A stretch of DNA of 13,827 nucleotides from Nautiliaceae bacterium (GTDB lineage: Bacteria > Campylobacterota > Campylobacteria > Campylobacterales > Nautiliaceae): contig JALTBU010000276.1 of NCBI GenBank assembly GCA_027008345.1, positions 1 through 13,827 on the forward strand, given 5' to 3'. The notes under the pieces were generated by a model that was not told the DNA's origin, did not search any database, and worked only from the letters and a program-made list of their open reading frames with translations. This document shows positions 5,806-12,663 of this stretch, in pieces; within the stretch, counting starts at the first letter, position 1, and every line of letters begins with the position of its first letter. The position numbers and the translations under genes are program-made.

Positions 5806-8409
5806 ATGGAAAAATTATTCGAAAAACTAACAAATCAAATGATGGAAGCGATTGAAAGTGGGCTTAGTTTAGCACTACACAATAAAAATCCTGAGGTACA
5901 TCCTTTGCATGTATTATGGGGACTTTTGACAAATACAAACACGGTGTTAAATCAAGCTTTAAATAAAATGGGAGTCGACAAAGTCGCAATTGAACTTGAA
6001 GTAAAAAGTGCAGTTGACAGACTTCCAAAAGTGGATAACATTACAAAAGAATCAATTAGAATTGGAAGAGAATTAATTGATAGTTTACAAAAAGCAGAAG
6101 CTCTTGCTACAAGAATGGGTGATAAATATGTAGCTGTTGATACATGGCTTATTGCAAATTTGGATAGATTTAAAGATATACTCGGAAAATATGTTGATTT
6201 AATGGAGCTTAAAAAAACTCTTGAAGCAATAAGAGGTGATGCTAAGATTGAGAGCAAAACTGCTGATGAAAACCTCGATGCATTAAATAAATATGGTATT
6301 GATTTGACTGAAAAAGCAAGAAAAGGTGAACTAGACCCTGTAATTGGAAGAGATGAAGAAATCAATAGAATGACTCAGATTCTAATTAGAAAAACAAAAA
6401 ATAATCCAATTCTACTTGGTGAACCGGGTGTTGGTAAAACAGCACTTGTTGAAGGTCTTGCTCAAAGAATTGTTAAAAAAGAAGTGCCGACAAGTCTTCA
6501 AAATAAAAAGATTATTGCACTTGATATGACATCACTTATTGCTGGTGCAAAATACAGAGGTGAATTTGAAGACAGACTTAAAGCTGTTGTAGATGAAGTA
6601 AAAGCAAATCCAAATATTATTCTTTTCATTGATGAAATTCATACAATTGTTGGAGCAGGTGCAAGTGAAGGTAGTATGGATGCGGCAAATATTTTAAAAC
6701 CGGCACTTGCAAGAGGGGAGCTTAGAACAATTGGTGCAACAACTCTTAAAGAATATAGAAAATATTTTGAAAAAGATGCGGCACTTCAAAGAAGATTTCA
6801 GCCTGTAATGGTTAATGAACCAAGTGTAAATGAAGCAATAAGAATTTTAAGAGGTCTAAAAGACAGACTTGAAGCTCACCATCAAGTAAAAATTTTAGAT
6901 GAAGCACTTGTTGCAGCAGCAAAATTAACTGATAGATATATTACTGATAGATTTTTACCGGATAAAGCAATTGACGCTATTGATGAAGCAGCAGCTGAAA
7001 TTAGAATGCAAATTGAATCTGAACCGTTTGAGCTTTCTAAAATAAAAAGAGAAATTGAACAATTAATGGTTGAAAAACAAGCACTTGAAATGGAAGGTAG
7101 CAATACTGAAAAAGTGAAAAAAAGACTTGAAGAAATTGAAAAACAACTTGCTGATTTAGAGGAAGAAAAAAGAAAACTTGAAGCAAAATATGAAGAAGAA
7201 AAAAGAGTTTTAAAAGAAATTGCAAATATTAAAGAGCAAATTGAAAAACTTAAAAATGAAGCTGAAATTGCAAAAAGAGAAGGTGATTTTCATAAAGCTG
7301 CCGAAATTGAGTATGGAAAAATAGTAGAGCTTAATAAAAAATTATCTGAGCTTGAAGCAAAATGGGAAGAAATGCAAAAAGAAGGAACACTGCTTAAAAG
7401 TGCAGTTGATGAAGAGGCAGTTGCGGATGTTGTAAGCAAATGGACAGGAATACCTGTATCTAAAATGCTTCAAAGCGAACTTGAAAAAATATTGCATATT
7501 GAAGATGAGCTTAAAAAATGGGTTGTTGGACAAGATGAAGCAATTAAAGCAGTGGCAAGGGCGATTAAAAGAAATAAAGCCGGACTTGGTGATCCAAATA
7601 GACCAATTGGAAGCTTTATGTTCTTAGGTCCAACTGGTGTTGGTAAAACTGAAACAGCTAAAACTTTGGCAAGATTTTTATTTGATGATGAAAAAGCTCT
7701 TATAAGATTTGATATGAGTGAATATATGGATAAAATTTCTGTATCAAAACTTATTGGTGCAGCACCTGGATATGTTGGATATGAAGAAGGTGGACAGTTA
7801 ACTGAGGCTGTTAGAAGAAAACCATATAGTGTAATTTTATTTGACGAAATTGAAAAAGCACATCCAGATGTATTTAACATTTTATTACAAGTACTTGATG
7901 ACGGAAGACTTACAGACAATAAAGGTGTTACAGTTGATTTTAAAAACACAATAATTATCTTAACAAGCAATATCGCAAGCGATATAATTATGGAAATCAA
8001 AGATCCAAAAGCGAGAAAAGAAGCTGTTTGGGCAGAACTTAAAAGAAGAATGAAACCTGAATTTTTAAACAGACTTGATGAAGTGGTGGTATTTAATCCA
8101 CTTGGAAAAGAACAAGTTAAACAAATTGTTGAAATTCTGCTTAAAAAAATTAAAAGCAGACTTGAAGAGAGAGATATTGAGCTTGAATTAAGCGAAAGAG
8201 CAAAAGATTTTATTGCTGAGGTTGGATTTGATCCGGTATTTGGAGCAAGACCACTAAAAAGGGCGCTTGCAGATGTTGTGGAAGATAAATTAGCAGAACT
8301 TATCTTGGCTGGTAAAGTTAAAGATGGAGACAAAGTCGAATTTGATGTTGATGAAAATCATATCATTGTTAAAGTTAATGGTGTAGAAGTTGCAAGAGAC
8401 CCTAAATAA
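5806..8409 (+). CDS. clpB: ATP-dependent disaggregase ClpB
   Basis: Hexameric AAA+ chaperone that pulls polypeptides out of aggregates together with DnaK; cytosolic. The 867-residue protein has all parts in order. These are the N domain (about 1-145), NBD1 with Walker A GEPGVGKT (205-212), Walker B ILFIDE (to E277), pore loop KYRGEFE (Y250) and arginine finger region R329/R330. Then come the long coiled-coil middle domain (about 410-530, rich in Glu/Lys) and NBD2 with Walker A GPTGVGKT (608-615), Walker B VILFDE (D680/E681), pore loop GYVGYEEG and sensor-2 GAR (813-815). The middle domain separates ClpB from ClpA and ClpC. Slightly longer than E. coli ClpB (857). AAGGAGG at 5793-5799 is the ribosome site. 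It is a single-gene transcript with its own promoter and terminator. Confidence 0.98.
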   Translation: MEKLFEKLTNQMMEAIESGLSLALHNKNPEVHPLHVLWGLLTNTNTVLNQALNKMGVDKVAIELEVKSAVDRLPKVDNITKESIRIGRELIDSLQKAEALATRMGDKYVAVDTWLIANLDRFKDILGKYVDLMELKKTLEAIRGDAKIESKTADENLDALNKYGIDLTEKARKGELDPVIGRDEEINRMTQILIRKTKNNPILLGEPGVGKTALVEGLAQRIVKKEVPTSLQNKKIIALDMTSLIAGAKYRGEFEDRLKAVVDEVKANPNIILFIDEIHTIVGAGASEGSMDAANILKPALARGELRTIGATTLKEYRKYFEKDAALQRRFQPVMVNEPSVNEAIRILRGLKDRLEAHHQVKILDEALVAAAKLTDRYITDRFLPDKAIDAIDEAAAEIRMQIESEPFELSKIKREIEQLMVEKQALEMEGSNTEKVKKRLEEIEKQLADLEEEKRKLEAKYEEEKRVLKEIANIKEQIEKLKNEAEIAKREGDFHKAAEIEYGKIVELNKKLSELEAKWEEMQKEGTLLKSAVDEEAVADVVSKWTGIPVSKMLQSELEKILHIEDELKKWVVGQDEAIKAVARAIKRNKAGLGDPNRPIGSFMFLGPTGVGKTETAKTLARFLFDDEKALIRFDMSEYMDKISVSKLIGAAPGYVGYEEGGQLTEAVRRKPYSVILFDEIEKAHPDVFNILLQVLDDGRLTDNKGVTVDFKNTIIILTSNIASDIIMEIKDPKARKEAVWAELKRRMKPEFLNRLDEVVVFNPLGKEQVKQIVEILLKKIKSRLEERDIELELSERAKDFIAEVGFDPVFGARPLKRALADVVEDKLAELILAGKVKDGDKVEFDVDENHIIVKVNGVEVARDPK

Positions 8410-8430
8410 TTGGGTCTTTTGATTTTTTAT
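8393..8430 (+). terminator. intrinsic terminator overlapping the 3' end of clpB
   Basis: CAAGAGACCC (8393-8402) pairs with GGGTCTTTTG (8412-8421) as a ten-pair stem with one G-U. The nine-base loop holds the clpB TAA stop, and a T-rich run follows to 8430. A terminating ribosome would cover the stem, an arrangement that ties termination to the end of translation. Confidence 0.8.
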
Positions 8431-8524
8431 AATTATTAAAAGTGTCAGAGATTATATGTATGTAACGTATCTTAATAAATTATTAAATTCATGTTAAATT
8501 TTTGTTAATAATTGTCGATTTTTA

Positions 8525-8533
8525 TGATACAAT
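8525..8533 (+). promoter_or_regulatory. extended -10 promoter for the taxis-gltX operon
   Basis: TGATACAAT is an extended -10 (TG-A-TACAAT) 28 bases before the first ATG of the downstream operon. No good -35 is visible (TTAATA at 8505-8510), which is usual for AT-rich epsilonproteobacterial promoters. The same nine bases recur before yggT. The rest of the gap from 8431 to 8524 shows nothing I can name. Confidence 0.5.
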
Positions 8534-8561
8534 TTAATAAACCTTTATTCAAGGACAAATA

Positions 8562-8735
8562 ATGGATGTTAAACAAAAAGCAATTGAAAAAATTAAAAAA
8601 TCAAATCTTGATAAAGATAAAATTGATACTACAATACATCATATAAAAGAGTGGTATCTTGAAGATATAACAGAAGAGAAATTTTATAAAGAACTTGTTA
8701 AAAAATTTCCTTTTTTAAAACCTTTGTTTTTTTAA
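8562..8735 (+). CDS. small hypothetical protein, 57 residues
   Basis: Unrecognised small cytosolic protein. It starts at an ATG with AAGGA (8551-8555) at good spacing and runs 57 codons to TAA. The composition is highly charged with many Lys and Glu. The N-terminal helix (about 3-20) is followed by DTTIHHIKEWYLEDITEE and a short hydrophobic tail ending KPLFF. No signal peptide or membrane span. It is preceded by an extended -10 and lies nine bases before the HemJ-like gene in the same direction, so it is probably the first gene of that operon. The clear start, promoter and spacing argue that it is real; function is unknown. Confidence 0.7.
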   Translation: MDVKQKAIEKIKKSNLDKDKIDTTIHHIKEWYLEDITEEKFYKELVKKFPFLKPLFF

Positions 8736-8740
8736 AGGTT
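8719..8740 (+). promoter_or_regulatory. hairpin covering the ribosome site of the HemJ-like gene
   Basis: AACCTTT (8719-8725) can pair with AAAGGTT (8734-8740) around an eight-base loop. The 3' arm contains the AAAGG ribosome site for the ATG at 8745, and two bases of the upstream TAA stop. Ribosomes finishing the 57-codon gene would melt it, so it could enforce coupling. With only two G-C pairs it is weak. Confidence 0.4.
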
Positions 8741-8744
8741 AAAA

Positions 8745-9122
8745 ATGTTTTCTTTTTATTTTTCCCTTCATATTATAGCAGTTACAAGCTGGGTATTGTT
8801 TTTACTTCAATTTATAAAATCCCTTCAATATCAAAATATAACAGAAGAATATATATTTGGATTTTTGAGTCTATTTTTTTTAATTATCACTTTTTATTTA
8901 GGTATAAAACTTATAAGTTTTAATGTAGATGTTTTAAAATCTGGTGGATGGCTTCATTTAAAAATTACTCTTGCTTCTATTTTAGCGATTGAAAATTTAT
9001 ATTATATTTTTAAGTTTTTCAAAAGAAAATTCATTTCAAAAAAAATAGCGGAAATTAATTATTGGCTTACATATTTAATATTTGTATTTATTTTGTTTTT
9101 AACACTTTTCAGACCGTTTTAA
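8745..9122 (+). CDS. HemJ-like four-helix membrane protein
   Basis: Small (125-residue) integral membrane protein resembling the HemJ/UPF0093 family, whose typical members oxidise protoporphyrinogen IX and bind haem b. Matching blocks are LHIIAVTSW in helix 1 (H9), GGWLHLK before helix 3 (W69, H71, K73), and the C-terminal hydrophobic helix ending in R-P-F. Four helices are predicted at about 3-22, 37-57, 70-90 and 104-122. The protein is shorter than usual HemJ, and the region between helices 1 and 2 lacks the basic stretch I would expect, so it may be a divergent paralogue rather than the haem-synthesis enzyme. It sits between the 57-residue orphan and the PAS energy-taxis gene with gaps of about ten bases, suggesting joint expression. 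A haem-binding membrane sensor role is speculation. Confidence 0.6.
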   Translation: MFSFYFSLHIIAVTSWVLFLLQFIKSLQYQNITEEYIFGFLSLFFLIITFYLGIKLISFNVDVLKSGGWLHLKITLASILAIENLYYIFKFFKRKFISKKIAEINYWLTYLIFVFILFLTLFRPF

Positions 9123-9132
9123 AGGATATGAT

Positions 9133-9714
9133 ATGAATAATAAAAGAATAGAAGAGAAATTAAAAACAGGAAAAAGACTCTCAAAACTTGATCAACCTAA
9201 GAATATTATAAATAAAGAAAAAGTACTTAGTGATAATGATTTTATTGTTTCTAAAACTGATACCAAAGGTTATATAATTTACTGCAATAGAATTTTTGTG
9301 GAAATGGCCGGATGGAGCAGGTTTGAGCTTATTGGTGCAAACCATAATATAATAAGACATCCTGATATGCCTAAAATTGCTTTTAAAATTTTATGGGATT
9401 TGATACAGAATAAAAAAGAGTTTTTCGGATTTGTAAAAAATTTAAGAAAAGACGGCGGGTTTTACTGGGTTCTTGCATATATTACACCTGATATTGATTT
9501 AAACGGCAATATTATAAGTTATACTTCTTTTAGGAAAAAACCAAGCAGAAAAGGTATAGAGACTATAAGTGAAATATACAAAAAGTTAAAAGAAGCTGAA
9601 GCACATGGTGGAATGAGTGCTAGTTATGAGTTATTAAAAGAGCTTTTGAATGCTGATGATAATAATGTTATTGACAAATATCACAAATTAGTATTTGATT
9701 TACAAAAAGGGTGA
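9133..9714 (+). CDS. Aer/CetB-like PAS domain protein (energy taxis sensor subunit)
   Basis: Soluble PAS protein of 193 residues. The PAS fold spans about 34-136 and carries the Aer-type signature: YCNRIFVEMAGWS (50-62), HNIIRHPDMP (71-80), W88, FVKNLRKDG (100-108), YWV (111-113) and SFRKKPS (132-138). The Arg75, His76 and Asp78 positions correspond to residues needed for FAD binding in E. coli Aer, so a flavin redox sensor is likely. A helical tail (about 140-190) may dock on a receptor. There is no membrane span or signalling hairpin; the chemoreceptor gene starts three bases after its stop. This resembles CetB of the Campylobacter CetA/CetB energy-taxis pair, but here the partner is a soluble receptor. 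AAAGGA at 9121-9126 is the ribosome site; an ATG at 9128 is out of frame. Confidence 0.88.
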   Translation: MNNKRIEEKLKTGKRLSKLDQPKNIINKEKVLSDNDFIVSKTDTKGYIIYCNRIFVEMAGWSRFELIGANHNIIRHPDMPKIAFKILWDLIQNKKEFFGFVKNLRKDGGFYWVLAYITPDIDLNGNIISYTSFRKKPSRKGIETISEIYKKLKEAEAHGGMSASYELLKELLNADDNNVIDKYHKLVFDLQKG

Positions 9715-9717
9715 GAA

Positions 9718-11049
9718 ATGTTTTTTAAAAAAAATAAAGTAAATGAAGAAGTTCTTGATAAAATTGAAGAAGTTGTACAAAAAGCATATGAAGGTGAGCT
9801 TTATCACAGAATTATTATAAATGGAGAAGAGAGCAAAGAAGAAAAAATTGCATGGAATATAAATGAAATGCTTGATCAGATTGAAGATTTGTTAAGAGAA
9901 GCTGAAAATACCATTAAAGGTATTATAGACGGACAGGATTACAGATATATTATGCCAAGTGGTCTTCATGGTGAATTTAAAAATGTTGCAGAAGAATTTC
10001 AAAAAGTCTCCGAATCACTTAAAGTATCAAAAAAAGTTGAGTTAATAGCCGAGCTTTCGCATAAATTTACGGAAATAGACGGAGGAGTTAGTGCAAATTT
10101 AAAAGCTGTTGGGGAAAATATTTTTGATATTGATAGTTCTTTTAAAGAAATAGCAAGTAAGGTAAAGTCATCATCAAATCAGGCAAATGAAACATTTGAA
10201 AAAATGAAAGAGGCAAAACAAAGTTTTGAAATTCTTTCTCAAAAAGTAAATGAAACTTCAAATGAAGTTGAACAGATGAGCGAACATATTACATCTATTT
10301 CAAATATTGTAGAACTTATTAAAGATATAGCAGATCAGACAAATTTACTTGCACTAAATGCGGCTATTGAAGCGGCCAGAGCAGGAGAGCATGGAAGGGG
10401 TTTTGCAGTTGTTGCAGATAATGTAAGAGAACTTGCTGAAAAAACCCAAAAAGCAACTAATGAAATAGCAATTACCATTCAGACTTTACAACAGCAGTTT
10501 ATGAGTATTAATGATAATACAAATCATATTGTAGAAATAGGAAACAGCTCATATAAAACACTTGAAGATTTTGAAAAACTTTTATTTACCCTTCAAAAAG
10601 ATTTAAATGATGTGAATGAAATTACTGAGAGAAATATGTTGAAACTTATAATAATTACTTTTAAAATTCATCATATTATTTATAAATCAAATATTTATTC
10701 ATCTGTGACCAGAGAAAAAGTTGATGAAATTACGTATAATATCACTGATGAAAACTGTGCCCTTGGAAAATGGCTTTATAATCCTAAAATAAGTCAAATT
10801 TTAAAGGGTTATAAAAATTATAATACTTTATTAAATTTACATAAAGAAATACATAAAATAGGAAGAGAAATTCTTGATAGGTTGAAATCAGAAGGTGTTA
10901 CGAGAGAAAATAAAGATTATTATTATGAAAAATTAAAAGAATTAGAAAACATTGCCCAAAAAATGTTCGAACTTTTTGAAGAATTAACTAACTATATTTT
11001 TGAAATTAAAAAAGTTGATGAAATTTTAAAAGAAACGAAGGAAATTTAA
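9718..11049 (+). CDS. soluble methyl-accepting chemotaxis protein with C-terminal CZB zinc domain
   Basis: Cytosolic chemoreceptor of 443 residues without any membrane span. The N-terminus holds two HAMP-like segments (about 12-60, ending WNINEMLDQIEDLL, and 62-102). The MCP signalling hairpin follows (about 107-305), its tip unmistakable in IADQTNLLALNAAIEAARAGEHGRGFAVVADNVRELAEKT. After it comes a chemoreceptor zinc-binding (CZB) domain (about 308-436) with candidate ligands H318, C347 (ENCALGKW), H375 and H379 (HKEIH), at spacings close to those of other CZB domains. The architecture resembles TlpD of Helicobacter pylori, a soluble CZB receptor of redox and oxidant signals. No CheR/CheB pentapeptide is present. 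Directly following the PAS gene, it probably signals to CheA/CheW with the PAS protein as flavin input. Its stop overlaps gltX by one base. Confidence 0.92.
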   Translation: MFFKKNKVNEEVLDKIEEVVQKAYEGELYHRIIINGEESKEEKIAWNINEMLDQIEDLLREAENTIKGIIDGQDYRYIMPSGLHGEFKNVAEEFQKVSESLKVSKKVELIAELSHKFTEIDGGVSANLKAVGENIFDIDSSFKEIASKVKSSSNQANETFEKMKEAKQSFEILSQKVNETSNEVEQMSEHITSISNIVELIKDIADQTNLLALNAAIEAARAGEHGRGFAVVADNVRELAEKTQKATNEIAITIQTLQQQFMSINDNTNHIVEIGNSSYKTLEDFEKLLFTLQKDLNDVNEITERNMLKLIIITFKIHHIIYKSNIYSSVTREKVDEITYNITDENCALGKWLYNPKISQILKGYKNYNTLLNLHKEIHKIGREILDRLKSEGVTRENKDYYYEKLKELENIAQKMFELFEELTNYIFEIKKVDEILKETKEI

Positions 11050-12350
11050 TGTTAAGATTTGCTCCGAGTCCCACAGGTGATATGCATATAGGAAATTTAA
11101 GAGTTGCAATTTTTAATTATCTTGTAGCAAGACAAAATAATGAAAAACTTTTAATAAGAATCGAAGATACGGATAAAGAAAGAAATATTGAAGGTAAAGA
11201 CAAAGAAATATTGGAAATTCTTAATTTGTTTGGAATAAAATATGACCAGGTAGTGTATCAGTCAGGCAATTTTCATATTCATCAGCAGATGGCAAAAAAA
11301 CTTCTTGATAATAAAAAAGCGTTTGTCTGTTTTTGCAGTGAAGATGAAATTGCAATAGAAAGAGAAAAGGCAAAACTTGAAAAAAGACCTTACAGATATT
11401 CAGGAAAATGTGAATATCTTGATTCAAAAGAGGTTGAGAAAAAAATAAAAGAGAAAAAGCATTTTGTAATAAGACTCAAAAAACCTGAAAAACCGGTTAA
11501 ATTTAATGATTTGATAAAAGGTGAAATGGAATTTTTCCCGTTTGATATTGACAGTTTTGTAATAATGAGGGCAGATTTGACTCCTACATATAATTTTGCA
11601 TGTGCCATTGATGATATGATTTATGATATTTCGCTTGTTATAAGAGGTGAAGATCATCTTAGCAATACTCCAAAACAAATAGCAATAAGAAAAGCTCTTG
11701 GATATGATAAAGAGATAAAATATGCCCATTTGCCGATCATTCTTAATGAAGAAGGCAAAAAAATGAGTAAAAGGGATAACGCAAGCAGTGTAAAATGGCT
11801 GCTTGAAGAAGGTTTTTTACCTGAAGCTATTGCAAATTATCTTATTTTACTTGGAAATTCTTTTGAAAAAGAAGTTTTTACTCTTGAAGAAGCGATAGAG
11901 TTTTTTGATTTAACTAAAATATCACGTGCCCCTGCAAAATTTGACATTGAAAAACTTAAATTTTTAAATAAAGAGCATATGAAAAAATTAAATAATCTTG
12001 CAAAAAGATTTGGGGTTAATGACATTTATGAAGGATTATTAGAAATATTTAGAGATGAAAGCGATACTTTAAAAGAAGTAAAAGAAAAATTTGACAGAGT
12101 TTTTGAAAAATGTATAGACGATGAATTTAAAAATGAAAGGGAGATTATAAAAAAAGAGATTTTGGAAAATGAACTTGAAGAGGATTATGATGATTTTAAA
12201 AAACGAATTCAAACAAATACAGGACTTAAAGGGAAAAAACTGTTTATGCCTTTAAGAGAACTTTTAATAAATCAAAAACACGGAGCAGAGATTAAAGATC
12301 TTTATAAAACAATGAAACCGTATTTAAAAGAAGTGATAAAAACAAGATAA
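11049..12350 (+). CDS. gltX2: glutamyl-tRNA synthetase, GluRS2 type (probably charges tRNA-Gln)
   Basis: Class I synthetase attaching glutamate to tRNA; cytosolic. At 433 residues it shows the HIGH-type motif HIGN (13-16) inside FAPSPTGDMHIGNLR, RIEDTDKER (37-45), RGEDHLSNTPKQ (199-210) and KMSKR (238-242). The sequence strongly recalls H. pylori GltX2 (shared IRGEDH.SNTPKQI, NASSVKWLLEEGFLP-like and LKGK-x-x-F-x-PLR blocks). That enzyme misacylates tRNA-Gln so that GatCAB can make Gln-tRNA; that specificity is inferred here. A C94-x-C96-x24-C121 motif with Tyr117 matches the zinc site of E. coli GluRS. The ATG overlaps the MCP stop (TAATG), with AAGGA just upstream. Followed by yggT and slt, an order I recall from H. 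pylori. Confidence 0.93.
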   Translation: MLRFAPSPTGDMHIGNLRVAIFNYLVARQNNEKLLIRIEDTDKERNIEGKDKEILEILNLFGIKYDQVVYQSGNFHIHQQMAKKLLDNKKAFVCFCSEDEIAIEREKAKLEKRPYRYSGKCEYLDSKEVEKKIKEKKHFVIRLKKPEKPVKFNDLIKGEMEFFPFDIDSFVIMRADLTPTYNFACAIDDMIYDISLVIRGEDHLSNTPKQIAIRKALGYDKEIKYAHLPIILNEEGKKMSKRDNASSVKWLLEEGFLPEAIANYLILLGNSFEKEVFTLEEAIEFFDLTKISRAPAKFDIEKLKFLNKEHMKKLNNLAKRFGVNDIYEGLLEIFRDESDTLKEVKEKFDRVFEKCIDDEFKNEREIIKKEILENELEEDYDDFKKRIQTNTGLKGKKLFMPLRELLINQKHGAEIKDLYKTMKPYLKEVIKTR

Positions 12351-12354
12351 TTTT

Positions 12355-12363
12355 TGATACAAT
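12355..12363 (+). promoter_or_regulatory. extended -10 promoter candidate before yggT
   Basis: TGATACAAT in the 34-base gap after gltX, identical to the element at 8525-8533 and also about 20-30 bases before the next ATG. No -35 is recognisable (GATAAA at 12335-12340). It would give yggT-slt its own promoter inside the larger operon. Confidence 0.45.
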
Positions 12364-12384
12364 AAAACAAAAAATGGAGGGGAG

Positions 12385-12663
12385 ATGAATACAGTTTTAA
12401 TAAGTGTTTTACAATTTATAAATCTTATTATAGAAATATATATCTGGGTCGTTATTATTGCAGCATTAATTACATGGGTCCAACCAAATCCTTATAATCC
12501 AATAGTTAGATTTTTATGGAATGTAACGGAGCCTGTTTATAGATACATAAGACGTTATATCCCTACAAATTTTGGAGGATTTGATATAGCTCCTATTATT
12601 TTAATTTTGGCTCTGGAATTTTTACAAATTCTTATTAATAATATTATAGGAAGGCTTTATTGA
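12385..12663 (+). CDS. yggT: YggT family membrane protein
   Basis: Small inner-membrane protein (92 residues) of the YggT family, function poorly defined; related proteins affect osmotic tolerance, cytokinesis or thylakoid complexes in other bacteria. Two hydrophobic helices (about 7-29 and 67-88) flank the family signature LITWVQPNPYNPIVRFLWNVTEPVYRY and GGFDIAP. It has one YggT unit, whereas the E. coli protein has two. GGAGGGGAG lies directly before the ATG. It is followed by slt with a TTGA overlap, and the same gltX-yggT-slt order occurs in Helicobacter and Campylobacter as I recall, which suggests an envelope role tied to Slt. Confidence 0.92.
   Translation: MNTVLISVLQFINLIIEIYIWVVIIAALITWVQPNPYNPIVRFLWNVTEPVYRYIRRYIPTNFGGFDIAPIILILALEFLQILINNIIGRLY
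12648..12654 (+). promoter_or_regulatory. ribosome binding site fixing the TTG start of slt
   Basis: AGGAAGG inside the last yggT codons, five bases before TTG 12660. The TTG overlaps the yggT stop (TTGA). The first in-frame ATG (codon 35) would remove the signal peptide, so TTG is the better start. Confidence 0.8.

Noticed and set aside
5952..6365. Open frame antisense to the 5' part of clpB
   Set aside because: Same Ser/Leu-rich shadow composition, no ribosome site or promoter.
7470..8333. Long open frame antisense to the clpB second ATPase domain
   Set aside because: Ser/Leu/Ile-rich translation without any domain, fully inside the conserved clpB coding sequence; a by-product of clpB codon use.
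11390..11729. Minus-strand open frames within gltX2
   Set aside because: Antisense to a well-conserved synthetase and without start signals.
12373..12387. ATG GAG GGG AGA TGA mini-frame before yggT
   Set aside because: Four codons created by the purine-rich ribosome site of yggT; no evidence of use.
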